Assembly (NCBI GenBank): GCA_036768485.1
Contig: JAVLUZ010000151.1
Location: 1,807,330 to 1,871,329 of the forward strand
Reading direction: 5' to 3'
Source of the DNA: Mermis nigrescens
Taxonomy: Eukaryota; Nematoda; Enoplea; Mermithida; Mermithidae
DNA length: 64,000 nt
The translations under genes were made by a program, and so were the position numbers. The notes under the pieces are model-generated. The model did no database searches. It saw only the letters and a list, made by a program, of their open reading frames with translations, and had not been told where the DNA came from. Below, in pieces: positions 1-11,085 of the stretch (its first letter is position 1; each line of letters begins with the position of its first letter).

Positions 1-250
1 TAGAAGGAGGAAGATTCTTGCTCAATTTCGATTTTTGTGCCGGAAATCCGGAGGAGGTTCAGAACTTGTGCGGATGGGGGACCATGCATATATATAATGG
101 CTCAACATTTTGGGAGGGGGTAAATGACTTGCGCCAAAAATCGCAAGTCTTCCCAAAAATGGATGGGGTTGACTTTGGCGGGCATGGGTGAGGGGCAACC
201 AACTTTGAATGTGATGGATCCTAATCCTGCCCTCTTACGTGTCTGTGGGG

Positions 251-382
251 CGGGCACGTATGTCTGGGGGGTCGAACAAAATAAAATTCAGAAAAATGAA
301 CGTTATTTTGTGTTTTGTTGGGCTTAGTCCCCCCAAAATATGGTGTTGGCTTCCCAAAATAGGACTGCCATCTACATGCCTG
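251..382 (+). mobile_element. Small hAT-type element, family F copy 1
   Basis: Bounded by a perfect 8-bp duplication CTGTGGGG (243-250 and 383-390). The ends CGGGCACGTA and CTACATGCCTG form an imperfect inverted repeat. The internal phrase GGGCTTAGTCCCCCCAAAAT is shared with copies at 1164 and 31784. Confidence 0.8.
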
Positions 383-529
383 CTGTGGGGGACTAGTATG
401 TATGCCCCGTTACTCCTAGTGCATGTTTGGCCCTTGGGTACGTTTGTGGTCACAAAGTGTAGGAGGGGCGTGAAGCCCCCTGAATTAGGCGTCGTAGTAG
501 ATTTATTTTGATTTTCATCGTGACTTCAG

Positions 530-860
530 CCGTAGTCACGCCTACTTACTTTGACGGGCCATTCACAAAATTGCGACCCGATCAACTGAGCCACGGCCAA
601 TTCGTCGCGTCGCACGTCGAATCGCCCGACTCGATTTACATCTATCCGTCGCACTATCAACCGACTTTGGACGCGTTGCAAGCTCAACTGGCCGTCGACT
701 ACGCCGACGGTGACGCGATGCCGTCGCTCGACGCCGACCAGATCGTCGTCGGCCGCGCTTGCGTCACGAAGTTCGCCGACGACGAGGCGTGGTATCGATC
801 CGAAGTGATCGAAGCGCCGTCTTCCGAAGACGCGGCCGACGAGTCGCTCGTTACTATTAG
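530..860 (+). CDS. Tudor-domain protein, exon A (module 1, first half); gene is 5'-partial
   Basis: First visible exon of a multi-Tudor gene. Proteins of this class bind symmetrically dimethylated arginines of Piwi-class proteins and scaffold germ granules; that role is family knowledge, not shown here. The acceptor is the AG at 528-529 after a pyrimidine-rich run, and the donor is AG|GTATAT at 861. The exon enters in phase 1 and leaves after two bases of a codon. The peptide starts AVVTPTYFDGPFTKL, continues with an SN-like strand region (FVASHVESPDSIYIYPSHYQ), a linker helix and the Tudor core start VVGRACVTKFADDEAWYRSE. The ADDEAWYR stretch carries aromatic-cage residues. The exon is far more GC-rich than its surroundings and favours GAC, GCG and TCG codons. 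Upstream exons lie outside the window. The orthologue among TDRD1/4/6/RNF17-like proteins cannot be decided. Confidence 0.9.
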
Positions 861-914
861 GTATATAATAGCGTTAGCGCGTTATAACATACGCAGCGCC
901 GACGTATAGGTAAC

Positions 915-1575
915 GCTCAGGCTTGTAAAGTTTTCGCCACAAAATATGAACAATTAAGAACCGATTGAGTTTCTTTAGGAACGCTTTTTGACGACCTAAT
1001 CGCCGCAGACCTAAAGAGTATCCTGACGTGCTCTACTTTAACTAATTGCGACTTAAACGCTTAGGTCGGACCGATTACGACTCAGCGCGCGTCCTTAAAT
1101 AGACGCCTGATGATAGTGCGCGTGTGCACATTGTGTACACAATATCAAATGCATATGAATTGCCAGGTACGTATTTCTGAGGGGAATGGGGGAGGGGGAG
1201 GGGTTCGGACCCTCAAAATTGAGAAAAATCGGAAAAATAAGACTTTAAACGTTATTTTGCGCTATTATTGGCTTTTTTGGGCTTAGTCACCCATAAAAAG
1301 TTGGTGTTGGTACATGCCTGTGAATTTCACTAGCAAAATCAATATCCATATGCTCTATGCGCGCTGAGTTGTAAAAGGTCCGATCTAAGCGTTAGGTCTC
1401 GTTTTCTTACAATTAATCAGCGCTTTGCACTGGTTGGGTCGCCTTTTTTTAAAGTAAAGCATGCCAGGATATTCTTTAGGTCTCCGGCGATTAGGTCGTG
1501 AGACGGCGTTCCTAAATAAACTCAAACGGTTCTTTATTGTTCAAATTTCGTGGTGAACGCTGTTCAATAGCTGCA
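915..1575. mobile_element. Foldback element with about 200-bp arms, copy 1
   Basis: About 915-1090 is the reverse complement of about 1340-1570; the clearest stretch is AGGAACGC...GACCTAATCGCCG against CGGCGATTAGGTCGTG...GCGTTCCT. The loop region carries a later insertion at 1164-1320. A relative lies at 7780-8183. No ORF. Confidence 0.7.
1164..1320 (+). mobile_element. Small hAT-type element, family F copy 2 (nested)
   Basis: Starts CAGGTACGTA and ends TACATGCCTG. The flanks TGAATTGC (1156-1163) and TGAATTTC (1321-1328) are an 8-bp duplication with one change. It sits inside the foldback element, so it inserted later. Confidence 0.8.
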
Positions 1576-2394
1576 ATTTAGGTGGCAGTGAACTTTAATT
1601 TTTGATTAAAGCTGGATGAAAAGGCACTTGAAAATCGACAAAAACGCAAATTTTTGCTAAAAAAATCGTGAAATAAGCGAAAATTTTTGATTTTGAAGGA
1701 ATGGGGGACGGACGGCTTTGGGTGGGGTATTCCCCCTTTAATCGCCTGTTACATGTATGGTAATGCTGAAACGGACCCTGTTTTGTAAATTGACTAAAGG
1801 CAATAATCAGAATGGACGAAGGAGGCGCTTGAACTGGTTTATTTTATATGCATAATATTGCAGTGATTCATAATTGTGAGTATGTCAAAAAATTTTCTCG
1901 AGGAGCAAGATGATGTATTTTTGACCAGAAATGGCAAAAAATATTTGATGACTTAAAAACACAATTTTTGCTAAAAATGGGTAATGGTAAAATATATTAC
2001 CCTTTCAGGGACGTCCGTTTTTGAATTACAACGAGGGAATTCAGTCACCGCTAAAAGTTTTCTGAAGTGACTTTCGGGCATACGTATAACAGGCGGGATG
2101 GGGACCCTAAAGCTGGTAGTTTTACCGTTTTTAGGTGTGTTTGGCCATTTCTGGCCAACAATTGTAGGTCAACTTCGGGTGTGGAATGGCCTACAGTATT
2201 GCGTAAAATACTCGTATTGATTTCCAAAGATTATTACAGGACCCCTTATATGTATGTACTTGTAGTTGTACTGTGTGTGAAGCGTAGGAAATAGATGAAA
2301 TTGGATTTATTAGCCGGTTGTGTATACTTTAGTGAATTTTTTATTTTTCCACATTTCTTTTTATTAAGAATTACAATGGACTTTCCTTTTCTAG

Positions 2395-2515
2395 ATTCGT
2401 TGATTACGGGAATACCCAAAAATGCTCGCGGCAAGAGTTAAAATGCGTCAAATGGGTTTACGGTGCCGTCCCTGCCTTATCGCTCAACGTTAAAATGGAC
2501 GGTGTGCTTGCTCAG
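2395..2515 (+). CDS. Tudor-domain protein, exon B (end of Tudor core 1)
   Basis: Acceptor TTTTCTAG at 2387-2394, donor CAG|GTTGG at 2516. The first base completes the Arg codon begun in exon A, giving IRFVDYGNTQKC, the hallmark Tudor strand. Its Asn is the residue that contacts methyl-arginine in eTud domains. Then follows the usual VPALSLNVKMDGVLA tail. The exon is 121 bp and ends in phase 0. Without this splice the Tudor core would be cut after VTIR, so the pairing is strongly supported. Confidence 0.9.
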
Positions 2516-3433
2516 GTTGGACTTTTTTATGAATCTCTATTCAAAATTTTTATTGCACATTAATAAATCTGTTTTTTAACGCCGATTTGCCTAATTTAAT
2601 ACATGTGTACAAGGGGAATAATGTTGGATACTCTTATTTGGCAAAAATGTTCTAAATCAGTGCCAATAAGTTATATACAACGTCTAGCAAAGAAAATAAT
2701 TAAAAAAATCTTAAAGCGTGTAAAAGCTTGTTTATAGACCGTTTTTATGCAATTTTTATCCATTAAATTCTCCTGATTTTTATTGTGTCGGACCAAGTAC
2801 ACAATTTTTGGCTTTTTTGGACGTTGTAAAGCCCCGAAATTAAACGCAAAGATGAAATTTTTGAAATTGTTGTATCAGTCAAGACAAGGACGTCATCGAG
2901 TTATAGCTCTAAATAGCATGATGCGCGAGTTAAAACGATGATGTTCTCACAAAATCAATCATAAAAATAATAAATCGCATGCGTAAAATATGAAAAATTC
3001 TGTCAGGGACCGTATAATTGTCGAATATGTGATAAATTCGAATAAAAGCTTAATTTTTTACTTAATAATGGCGAAAACGGCCTATAATTTCGCATTTTGC
3101 TTCCTGCTGGTTACCGAGATTTTATGTAACTAACAAAAACTTGTAATTTATTATTTTTGTAATATGTTAAGTATGAAAGTATTCATACATATATGTAGCT
3201 TTACATAAGCGTATAGAGAGAAATTTAGTAGAAAAATGGTCGAGTTATTGATTTTTTGCGTATGTGCGCCGCTTCCTGCGCACGTAGGTCTAGGAAGTTC
3301 AAGCAATTCGTCAGAAAATTTGTTAAAATTTAAAAAATGAATTTAAAAAATTGAATTTCAAAAAAATTAAAAATTTGAATTTGAAAAATTTTTCAAAATT
3401 TTTAGATTTTTTAAAAATTTTTAATTTCGACAG
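2516..3433 (+). other. Tudor-gene intron B/C
   Basis: AT-rich intron DNA with no ORF of note and no recognisable transposon end; the last 120 bases are a T/A homopolymer-rich tract before the acceptor. Confidence 0.7.
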
Positions 3434-3728
3434 CTGAATGACCAAGCGATGATTAAATTCAATGAATTGGTGACGCCGATGGCGGTCGATTATTGCTGCG
3501 AATTTGTCGACGTCGATTCGACGCCGCCTTTTGCGGTCAAATTTTCGTTGCCCGGCGAATCTTTGAGCCAAAACGACAAACTAAACGCGGCTATTTCCCA
3601 AATTTGCGAACAAACTGTGTTCAATTCGACGCCCAAAAACGGAGAGCCAAAAGAACCGGCCGAATTCGCATCGACGGTCACGGAAAAATTGTCGAAAATA
3701 GTCGCCGCCCAGACGACCCCCGAATCAG
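3434..3728 (+). CDS. Tudor-domain protein, exon C (SN-like C-terminal part of module 1 and linker)
   Basis: The acceptor is CGACAG ending at 3433 after a long T-rich tract; the donor is TCAG|GTGACT at 3729. It starts in phase 0 with LNDQAMIKFNEL and leaves one base. CEFVDVDSTPPFAVKFSLPG matches the second part of an extended Tudor fold, and the equivalent in module 3 is VEFVDVAAPSD...VKIFLPG at 12490-12560. A hydrophilic linker rich in Pro, Thr and Glu follows. The length is 295 bp. Confidence 0.88.
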
Positions 3729-4179
3729 GTGACTATTGCAATTTTTTAAATTGATTTTTAGGGGAGAATTCGTAAAAAATTTGAATAAAATCTGATTTTA
3801 TATTTTGCGGGTGAGGGCATACAAGAGCATGGGGATGAGAGGAGGTATTACTCTCCCTGAACTCTGAAAAACTGATAGATATACAGCCATTTTGGCCGGA
3901 AAAGCATTGCTATATGTATATGCTTTTTTTAGCCTCAAAAAATTAGCTGTATAGCCTTTTTTGGACTCAGCGTGCGCCGCGCCCGACATTTGAGCTATTT
4001 TCTAGACTCAAAAAAGGGCTAAATAGCTATTTTTAGTTTAAACAGGCTTAGCTATGTTTGTGAGTGCAAAAAGGCTGTATAGCTAGTTTTATGCGCCCAA
4101 AATAGCTAAATAGCTTATTTTCTGTGTTCAAAATTGCTATATAACCGTTTTTACGAAGCACCGGGCTTCCTACCGATTT

Positions 4180-4685
4180 TTGGTTTTCACCCCCCCTCTG
4201 AAACTTTGACCTTGCGTACCTATGCGTGGGGGACAGTGTTTTTTGTACAAGGCCCCTTTGTACATGTACAAAGATGGTCCCCAAAAGTGTTAGTACATTT
4301 TGTACATGCAAATTCTTGTGTACTATAATATGGTACGTACAGTAGCGATTTTAGTGTGGTAAAAGAGGGTTTTTCGACCTTTGGTTGTGTCTTTCAGCTA
4401 ATTTCTAGGTTTCTGTCGCCAAAAATTACTGTAAATTGTATCAAAACGGCGCGAAGCGCCGAAAAATTTGACATTTTTTCATTCTAAATGCGATTTCTGC
4501 TATTATAAAGATATCTGGGACACACAATTGTTCATTTTCGGCGCGAAGCGCCGAAAATTGACGATATTCCACACCTTTTTTCAGTTTTTGTCTCCCCAAA
4601 AATCTTTGTAGTTACATGTACAAAGACGGTCCTGGAAAGTCTTTGTACATCTGGAAAAATCTTTGCCGGATACAAAAATCGTGGT
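4180..4685 (-). mobile_element. Family E repeat (CTTTGTACATGTACAAAG type), copy 1
   Basis: Carries TTTGTACATGTACAAAG palindromes near both ends, the phrase GATTTTAGTGTGGTAAAAGAG and two copies of the GGCGCGAAGCGCC hairpin (4448-4460, 4540-4552). The same order, reversed, is found at 10655-11085 and in 25590-26340. Non-coding. Confidence 0.7.
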
Positions 4686-4741
4686 TATGGATCCGCCATC
4701 CATCTCTTTCAAGTATACATAAATGAAGTGAATATTTGTAG

Positions 4742-5049
4742 CTTCTTCGGCGCCAGAAACGCCGTCAACGGTGGCGCTGGTCCGTTTCCCAGCGGCTGTT
4801 ATACCGGAAGCCGGCGCGGCCGAAGTGTGCATTCCAACCGACGTAAGCCCGGACGAACTTTACGTCACGATTTTGACCGAAAACGACAAATTAGCCGATT
4901 TTAACCAGCGACTGCAGTCGCATTGCGAAAAGGCCCGAAAAATTGGCCCGGGTGAACTTTTCGTCGGATCGGCGTGCGCCGCCCGATACACGGCCGACGA
5001 AGTTTTTTACCGCTGCGCGCCGGTCAGATTCGACGGCAACCAAGTGACG
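4742..5049 (+). CDS. Tudor-domain protein, exon D (module 2, first half)
   Basis: Acceptor TTTGTAG ending at 4741; donor ACG|GTGAGG, a strong consensus site, at 5050. The first two bases complete an Ala codon from exon C. The peptide has a Ser/Pro/Thr-rich start, an SN-like segment (AAEVCIPTDVSPDELYVTIL), a helix and the Tudor core start FVGSACAARYTADEVFYRC. Module 2 is clearly more diverged than modules 1 and 3; the cage position WYR is FYR here. The length is 308 bp and it ends in phase 0. Open reading past the donor is intronic. Confidence 0.88.
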
Positions 5050-5146
5050 GTGAGGAACGGATTCCTCGATGTCAAAAATTTCTATTCTCCTTCCCCCTCT
5101 ACCGCTTTATGTAAGGGCTTGAAATTTTTTGGAGATGGGTCGCCGG

Positions 5147-5575
5147 CGTACATGCGCAGCGTGGGCATTCGGGGGGGGAGGGGGTTGAAATTATAAAGTG
5201 CCTGTCAGGGTCCAAAAGTGGTTGGTACGCGTCAAAAACATCGTTTTTCAGCGTTTTTGACGAGTGATCTATCTTTCTAGAGCATAAAAACAAAAAAATT
5301 TCGAAAAAAATCGAAGAAGTCGAAACGAATTGAACAAAATATAGTGAAATAATGAGTGTAATGGCGCAAAGGACCGAAAATTTGGCACTTTTGAGCAAAT
5401 AGATAGCTTGAAACGATTAAAAAAGTATCTTTTTTACAAATTTTTAGAAAATTATTGGGAATTTTCAAGAAATCGCCAATTCTGGGAGGTGAAAAAAATT
5501 TTTTCGGGGTGGGGCTGAAAATTTTTCTGGAGGTGTTAACCTCCCCTTCAAATTGCCTGAGATCATGTATGTATG
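5147..5575 (+). mobile_element. Family A repeat, copy 1, with TSD
   Basis: Starts CGTACATGCGCAG and ends ATCATGTATGTATG, flanked by GTCGCCGG (5139-5146) and GTCGACGG (5576-5583), an 8-bp duplication with one change. The interior has the phrase CGTCAAAAACATCG and a T-rich body shared with copies at 13656 and 32308. Confidence 0.7.
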
Positions 5576-6639
5576 GTCGACGGCCTTTTTTAGTAGGGGT
5601 GCATGACCTGCAATTTCTTGGCCGAAAATTGCAAACAAATACCGGAAAATGACCTAAAAATGCAATCTCTAGCTAAAAATCGGCGGATCAAAAATTTGTG
5701 ACTGCGCGGGACGATCGACATTGGGTCGAGATCTTCCTTGCATACATAGTCAATGGTTCTCGAACATGTAACTGCTCGAAATTTGGTGGTTCCCCGTTCA
5801 TTTTTACGAGGAGGGTCATTTTTACGATTTTTGGCCAAAAAAACGCGAATTTTTTCCAAAAATCGGGGCGAGGGGGTGGTGGATCGAAATTATTTTTGTT
5901 TTTCGGCGGGGGGGGGGCGTCCGACTTTAGATGGAAGATTCCTCGCTAATTTGCTGTTTTATAAATGGTTCTCTCCTGTGGGTGGTCGGGACCAAAAATG
6001 GCTTTGCCAAGCGCCAAGCCCTGTTTCAAAAAAGTGGTTGTCCGCTTAAAAAATTTTGTTGTATAACAGGTTCAATGTTGGAGTTACAGGTTTTACTGTA
6101 CAAAACATCACCTTTCAACTACCTGCCTGTCCTTAGGACGGGCAGAAACAGGGTAGTGCCCGTGCATGATCTGGGGGTGTCAGCCCGCCCCCCCAGAAAT
6201 TTTTTTCATCCTTCCCTCAGAATAAGCGATTTTTGAAAGTTCCCAAAAATGTTTAGAAAATTTGTAGAAAAGATATTTTCTAAGCGTTTTTAGCTATCTA
6301 TTTGCTCAGAAGTGTTAAATTTTCGGCGCTTCGCGCCATTACACTGATGTTTTGACCGTATTTCGTTCAATTTGTTCCGACGTTTTTGATTTTTTCGAAA
6401 TTTTTTTATGTTTTTAGAGCATCGTCAGAAACTCTGAGTGTTTTTGACGCGTACCTACCATTTTGGATCCAAAAAAGCATTCTATAATTGCACCCCCTCC
6501 TCCAGAATTCCCATGCTGTTCATGTATGGTAGTGTCCAAGTGTGCCCCATCCCCTTTGCTACATGTAAGCCTCCCATTTTTGGCAAAAACCTTACATTTT
6601 TTGGCCGAAAATTGGAGGCCCTTTACCATCGCTGCACAA

Positions 6640-6985
6640 GGGTCGGCTGGATGGGGGGGTCGAAATCGAAAACAGTTCATTTAACGTTCACAATTTTTTT
6701 CTGCTGTTTTAACGATCAAAATGGCCAAAATAGCCTATAAAACGTTTTTCGTGGCAATATCGCATTTTAAAAGCATTTTTAGTCCATTTTGACTTCATTA
6801 TATCACTTTTAACACTTGAGAATGCAAAAAATTTTAAATTTTGGGCGCTTTTTGAGTAAAAGGTGCTTAAAAATACCAATTTGGCGCGAAACGCCCGAAA
6901 AATTTTGACGTTTTCACTGGTTTTGACCTCAAAAATTATGCAAAAAACGTTCCATCAGCTCAAAATCGCCCAACAGCACCTGTCC
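6640..6985 (-). mobile_element. Family C repeat, copy 1
   Basis: Reads, in reverse, the family C order: AGCTGATGGAACGTTTTTTG, a hairpin-like GGCGC segment, AAAAAGCGCCC, a block of ATGCGATATTGCC-like sequence, and CAAAATGGCC. Compare the fuller copies at 27556 and 37735. Non-coding. Confidence 0.6.
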
Positions 6986-7779
6986 GACTGACTTTTTCCC
7001 CGATGTGCACGTATGCCCTTTACGCTCCCCTTCGAATTATGAGTCAATTATATAAGTCAGCTAACGTGATTTTTACCCCGATCCTTGACTTTTCGGGTAA
7101 AATCTTTCCTGTTGGACCATTCTGGAATTTTTTGGCCGTCGTAAGACTATTTATATACGTCTTTCTTGAATGCAGGCTACTACACGTAGACATGCGCGTG
7201 AAAATAAGGTAAATAGAGGTCGGATATGGATGAAATTGGAACTTTTCTTGAAAAGTGCTTCAAGTTGACCAGAAACTGAAACGGCATAGTTTGTACGCTA
7301 TTCTAGCATTTATTCCAGTTTTTTGAGGTCATTTTGGTCATACGTGTAACGGCTCGAAATTTTGGGTACGGGAGGGTGAATAACTTTCATTCTTGGTCAA
7401 AAATAGTAACAAAACTCCTGAAAAATAACCATAAATGCAAGTTTTGGACTAAAATCGAAGGGAGTCAAAAATTTTCTAACTTGTAAGGGATGGGAAGGTT
7501 TAACTTTGGGTTAATGGATTCTTCAAACCCCCTTGTTACATGTTTATATGACTTTGGCCCAAAAAGTCAATTTTTGACCTACCCACTAAGGCCGGTTGAC
7601 CCCCTCGCCAGATCGGCCATGCTTTACATCTGTGGACATGAGTGGAGGGGTTCGCTTGAGATCTACAACCCCTAGAATTAGAGGACCCGAGTCTTTTTAT
7701 GTATGTATGTATTTTAGCAAGGAAGCATCGTGACAAACATCGTGAAGACGGTGTTGTTGGCGCCTTTCGATCGTTCTTG

Positions 7780-8183
7780 CAGTGCTCACTACGAAATTTG
7801 AACTGCAAAGAAACGTTTGAGTTTGTTTAGGAAAGTTTTTTAATGTGCTCTACGCGCTGCGTCGTAAATTGTGTGAGCTAATCATTTAGGTCGTGTTTTC
7901 TTAAAATCAACCAAAAAAATTTCAACGATCCATTTTTAATAAAAACAGAGTTATGACGGTTTTAGTGAAAAATTGAGAAAATGTTTGTTTTTCAAACCGT
8001 CGTCCCACATGATTGAAGTTTTAAAATAAGCGAGAATCCCTGGTTCGCGCTGTTTGGGTCGCGTTTTCTTAAAGTAAAGCATGTGAGCATACTCTTTAGG
8101 TCTTCGGCGATTAGGTCGTGGAAAAACTTCCTAAATAAATTCAATCGATATTCTTCATTGTTCACATTTTGTAGCGAGCACTG
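7780..8183. mobile_element. Foldback element, copy 2 (CAGTGCTC ends)
   Basis: Starts CAGTGCTCACTACGAAATTTG and ends in its imperfect complement (CATTTTGTAGCGAGCACTG), followed by TA. The arms share GACCTAATCGCC-type sequence with 915-1575. The CAGTGCTC end resembles Tc1/mariner-type termini; TA is present on the right only. Confidence 0.65.
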
Positions 8184-8282
8184 TAAGCCCCAATATACTC
8201 ACTTAAGAAGGAATTCTGCTGGTTCCACCAAAAAATTTCCTCCCCAATATTTTTTGTCGAATTGTATTGTAGAACGCTACAG

Positions 8283-8580
8283 GTGCATTTCGTGGATTTC
8301 GGCAACTACCAGACAATGTCGGTCGACGATTTATTCGAAGTGAAAGGCGAATTTTTGACAACGCCTTGCTACGCGATTCGCTGTCGCGTCATCGGATTGA
8401 AGCCTAAATCGGCCGACGGCGTCTACGACGAAAGCGTGACGTCGGCGATCGACGCGTACGCCGTCGACGCTGGCTCTTTGCCAAAAGCGTTGCAATGCAA
8501 ATTTTTGTCGCGTTTTGAACCGTGCCTGATCGAGCTCAAACACAATAACGTATCTTTTACGGACGAACTAGCCGCCGCGG
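8283..8580 (+). CDS. Tudor-domain protein, exon E (end of Tudor core 2 and SN-like part)
   Basis: The acceptor is CTACAG ending at 8282. The in-phase start VHFVDFGNYQT completes the Tudor core begun in exon D, with DFGN retained. The rest is the SN-like half, with CYAIRCRVIGL, LPKALQCKFLSRFEPCLIEL and the tail DELAAAG. The donor G|GTTTGT at 8581 leaves one base. The intron separating D and E is 3.2 kb and full of repeats. The length is 298 bp. Confidence 0.88.
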
Positions 8581-9081
8581 GTTTGTCTACATATTTCTTA
8601 TCTTTTTTGGCCACTTGCCAATTTTTTTTGTCGTTGGCTTCGGTTTTTTGGCCTCCTCTTTATTAGAAAGCATTTTTTGTCTTGTTTTAAATCGTCTATG
8701 CGACTTTTTCGAGCTCCCATTGAAGAACCCGCCTTTTTGCCCAAAATAGGTCGTTTTGCTAGTTTTTGATTCTATCCTTTAAATGGATATTATAATTGGG
8801 AGTATTATAAATATTATTTAATTTTTAAATATTATTTAATTTTTAAATATTATTAAACTATTATTAATATTATAAATGGCTCTTGATAACATTTGAGTCC
8901 TTATAGCAAACATGCAGTGGCCCAAAATTTTGGGTTACGGTAGTCGGTCATTTTTGGGATAAATCTTCAATTTTTGGTCAAAAATGATTCAAGACAAGTG
9001 TATAAAATGGAGGTACATATTGACATAAAAGTTTACATTTGTTTGTCTATGTCAACAATTGAATTTTTTGTGCACTTTGAG

Positions 9082-9224
9082 GCGTTTGCGATCTAACCGA
9101 CAAGCCGAATTATTTTGACAGTCCGTTTTGCAAGTTGAACAAAGCCGATTTATCGCGAAGCCTATTCGTCGTTTCCTACATCGATTCGGCCCAGTCATTC
9201 TGGATCTACCCGTCGCACTATCAA
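9082..9224 (+). CDS. Tudor-domain protein, exon F (start of module 3)
   Basis: This 143-bp exon was recognised by similarity to exon A: NYFDSPFCKL and WIYPSHYQ match TYFDGPFTKL and YIYPSHYQ. The acceptor is CTTTGAG ending at 9081; the donor is CAA|GTACGC at 9225. It enters in phase 1, as exon A does, and ends in phase 0. An intron follows SHYQ here but not in exon A. The in-frame TGA overlapping the acceptor fixes the 5' limit. Confidence 0.85.
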
Positions 9225-10197
9225 GTACGCGCGTATCGTTAGCATTCGGAAAATTTAGTTTATTAAAAGCACACGTGTAAAGGCTGCAAATTCTGGGCAA
9301 GGGGCCTGGGCCATTTTTAAGCAGGTGGGTGGATTCCAATTTTTAACCAAAAACATCTAAAAACGGTCAAAACCGCGATTTTTTTCAAAAAATCGTAGAG
9401 GGGTCAATAAATTCCTGGCTTCATAGGGGACTATCGACTTTGAATGGGGAGTCCCCTCGTCGCTCACCCCGCTCCCGGAGGCCAAAATTTTCGACTCCTT
9501 CCCCGATTTTGGGAGGGTTTTGCATTTATTTGCCTTGCCTATGTACATCGGTGTTTTTTGGCCTTTTTGGAAAAAACTGGAGATAATGTCAGGTTAAAAC
9601 GACACGCTACCATGCATGATCTGTTAGGAAGGGGCTTCCCTAAGAAAATTTTTCACGTAAACCCCTCCCTGTGTTTTTTCTACGAGGTCGCCTTTTTATT
9701 GTGGTAAAAGTGGGGTTTTCGACCTTTGGTAGTGCATTTTAGCCAATTTTCAAGTTTTTGAGGACAAAACTCACAAATAATAGTCTCAAAACGGCGTTAA
9801 GCGCCGAAAAATTTGATATTTTTCGTTCGTAAAAGCAAATTATGTTATAAAAAACATATATAGAAGAGATATAATTACTTATGTCGGCGCGAAGCGCCGA
9901 AATTTTCATGAAATTCTGCACCCTTTTTATGATTTTTGTCTGCTCTGGGGGGCGGGGTGCAAAAAAGTCAAACGGGCAGCAGGAAAATTCTGCGAGGGGT
10001 TGGGGGAAAATCGCCAAAATTGTCACTACAACTTGGATTCTGGGGGTCTATAGTAATCCGCGCCGGGGGGTTTTAAACTTCTGCGGGGGCGTGTACCCCA
10101 TACCCTCTCGCCCATGCGTGAGTGGTACGCGCACATTTTATTTTTTGTATATTTTTTAGTGATTTTTTTGTTTTTTTTAAATTTTTCAATTTTCCAG
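9225..10197 (+). other. Tudor-gene intron F/G
   Basis: Holds family D-like DNA (about 9290-9610) and a family E fragment (about 9695-9945) with a perfect GGCGC-GAA-GCGCC hairpin at 9886-9898. The intron ends in a poly-T tract. Confidence 0.7.
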
Positions 10198-10515
10198 ACA
10201 AATCTGGACGCGATGTCGGCCGAACTTTGCGCCGACTACGACGCGATCGAAGAAGCGGCTTCGTCGGCGGCCGACGATTCGCGGCTGAGCGCCGACGCGG
10301 CCGTCGTCGGCGCCGCTTGCGTCGCGCGATACGCCGACGATCAAATGTGGTATCGATCGGAGGTGATCGAAGCGCCATCTTCCGACAAGCGATGCGTCAT
10401 TCGCTTCGTCGACTACGGCAATACTCAGCGATGCGACGTCGATTCGTTGCGACGCGTCAAAGTCAAATACGCCGGTTTGCCCGCTTTGTCGATCAACGCG
10501 CGATTGGCTGGCGTT
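10198..10515 (+). CDS. Tudor-domain protein, exon G (complete Tudor core 3)
   Basis: The acceptor TTTTCCAG ends at 10197 behind a long poly-T tract; the donor is GTT|GTAAGC at 10516. The reading is phase 0 at both ends, 106 codons. It holds TNLDAMSAELCADY (linker helix), VVGAACVARYADDQMWYRSE, VIRFVDYGNTQRCDVD and LPALSINARLAGV. The whole Tudor core is uninterrupted, whereas cores 1 and 2 are split before FVDYGN/FVDFGN. All expected cage residues and the Asn of DYGN are present. Confidence 0.92.
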
Positions 10516-10654
10516 GTAAGCAGACATGGAAATTCTGGGGGTCGGAATTGTAGACCTTCTTTTTTGAGCTGAAAACTGGTGGATATCCGTCAAAAACATC
10601 GTTTTTCGGCGTTTCCGACAAATTTTTCATCTTTTTCTGAGGCGTAAACCACGG

Positions 10655-11085
10655 TTTATTTTGTATTTGGCAAAGATTTTTCGCGATGTACAAAGACTTT
10701 TGGGGACCGTCTTTGTACATGTACAAAGATTATTTGGAAGACAAAAACTGCAAAAAAGGTTTGAAATTCGCAAAATTCTCCGCGCTCCGCGCCGAAATAA
10801 GCAGTTGTGTGTTCTATATTGCATTTTGAAAGGAAAAATGCCAAATTTTTTGGCGCTTCGCGCCGTTTTGAGACGATTATTACTGATTTTTGCCCTCAGA
10901 AACCCAGAAATTGCTAAAATAGTAACCAAAGGTCGAACAACTCTGTTTTTGCCACACTAAAATCGCTACTGTACCATACTATAGTACCCGAAAATTTGTG
11001 TGTACGAAATGTACAAAGACTTTTAGGGACCATCTTTGTACATGTACAAACGGACCTTGTACAAAAAAAACACTGGCGTGAACGC
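10655..11085 (+). mobile_element. Family E repeat, copy 2
   Basis: The opposite orientation to the copy at 4180. It contains TTTGTACATGTACAAAG twice, a GGCGCTTCGCGCC hairpin at 10852-10864 and GCCACACTAAAATCGCTACTG. It lies in the Tudor-gene intron G/H. Non-coding. Confidence 0.7.

Larger units (their letters stand above)
861..2394 (+). other. Tudor-gene intron A/B
   Basis: GT/AG intron. It holds a foldback element (about 915-1575) with a family F copy nested inside, part of a family D-like repeat near 1690-1760 and AT-rich DNA. No coding signal was seen. Confidence 0.8.
5050..8282 (+). other. Tudor-gene intron D/E
   Basis: A 3.2-kb intron made largely of repeats: family A (5147-5575), family D-like DNA (about 5580-5960), an inverted family A copy (about 6180-6530), family C (about 6640-6985, minus), family D (about 7340-7560) and a foldback element (7780-8183). 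Open frames here fall inside repeats. Confidence 0.75.

Noticed and set aside
124..511. Overlapping ORFs on both strands near the window start
   Set aside because: They lie in repeat family D/F DNA with no family resemblance, and a transposon with perfect 8-bp duplication covers 251-382.
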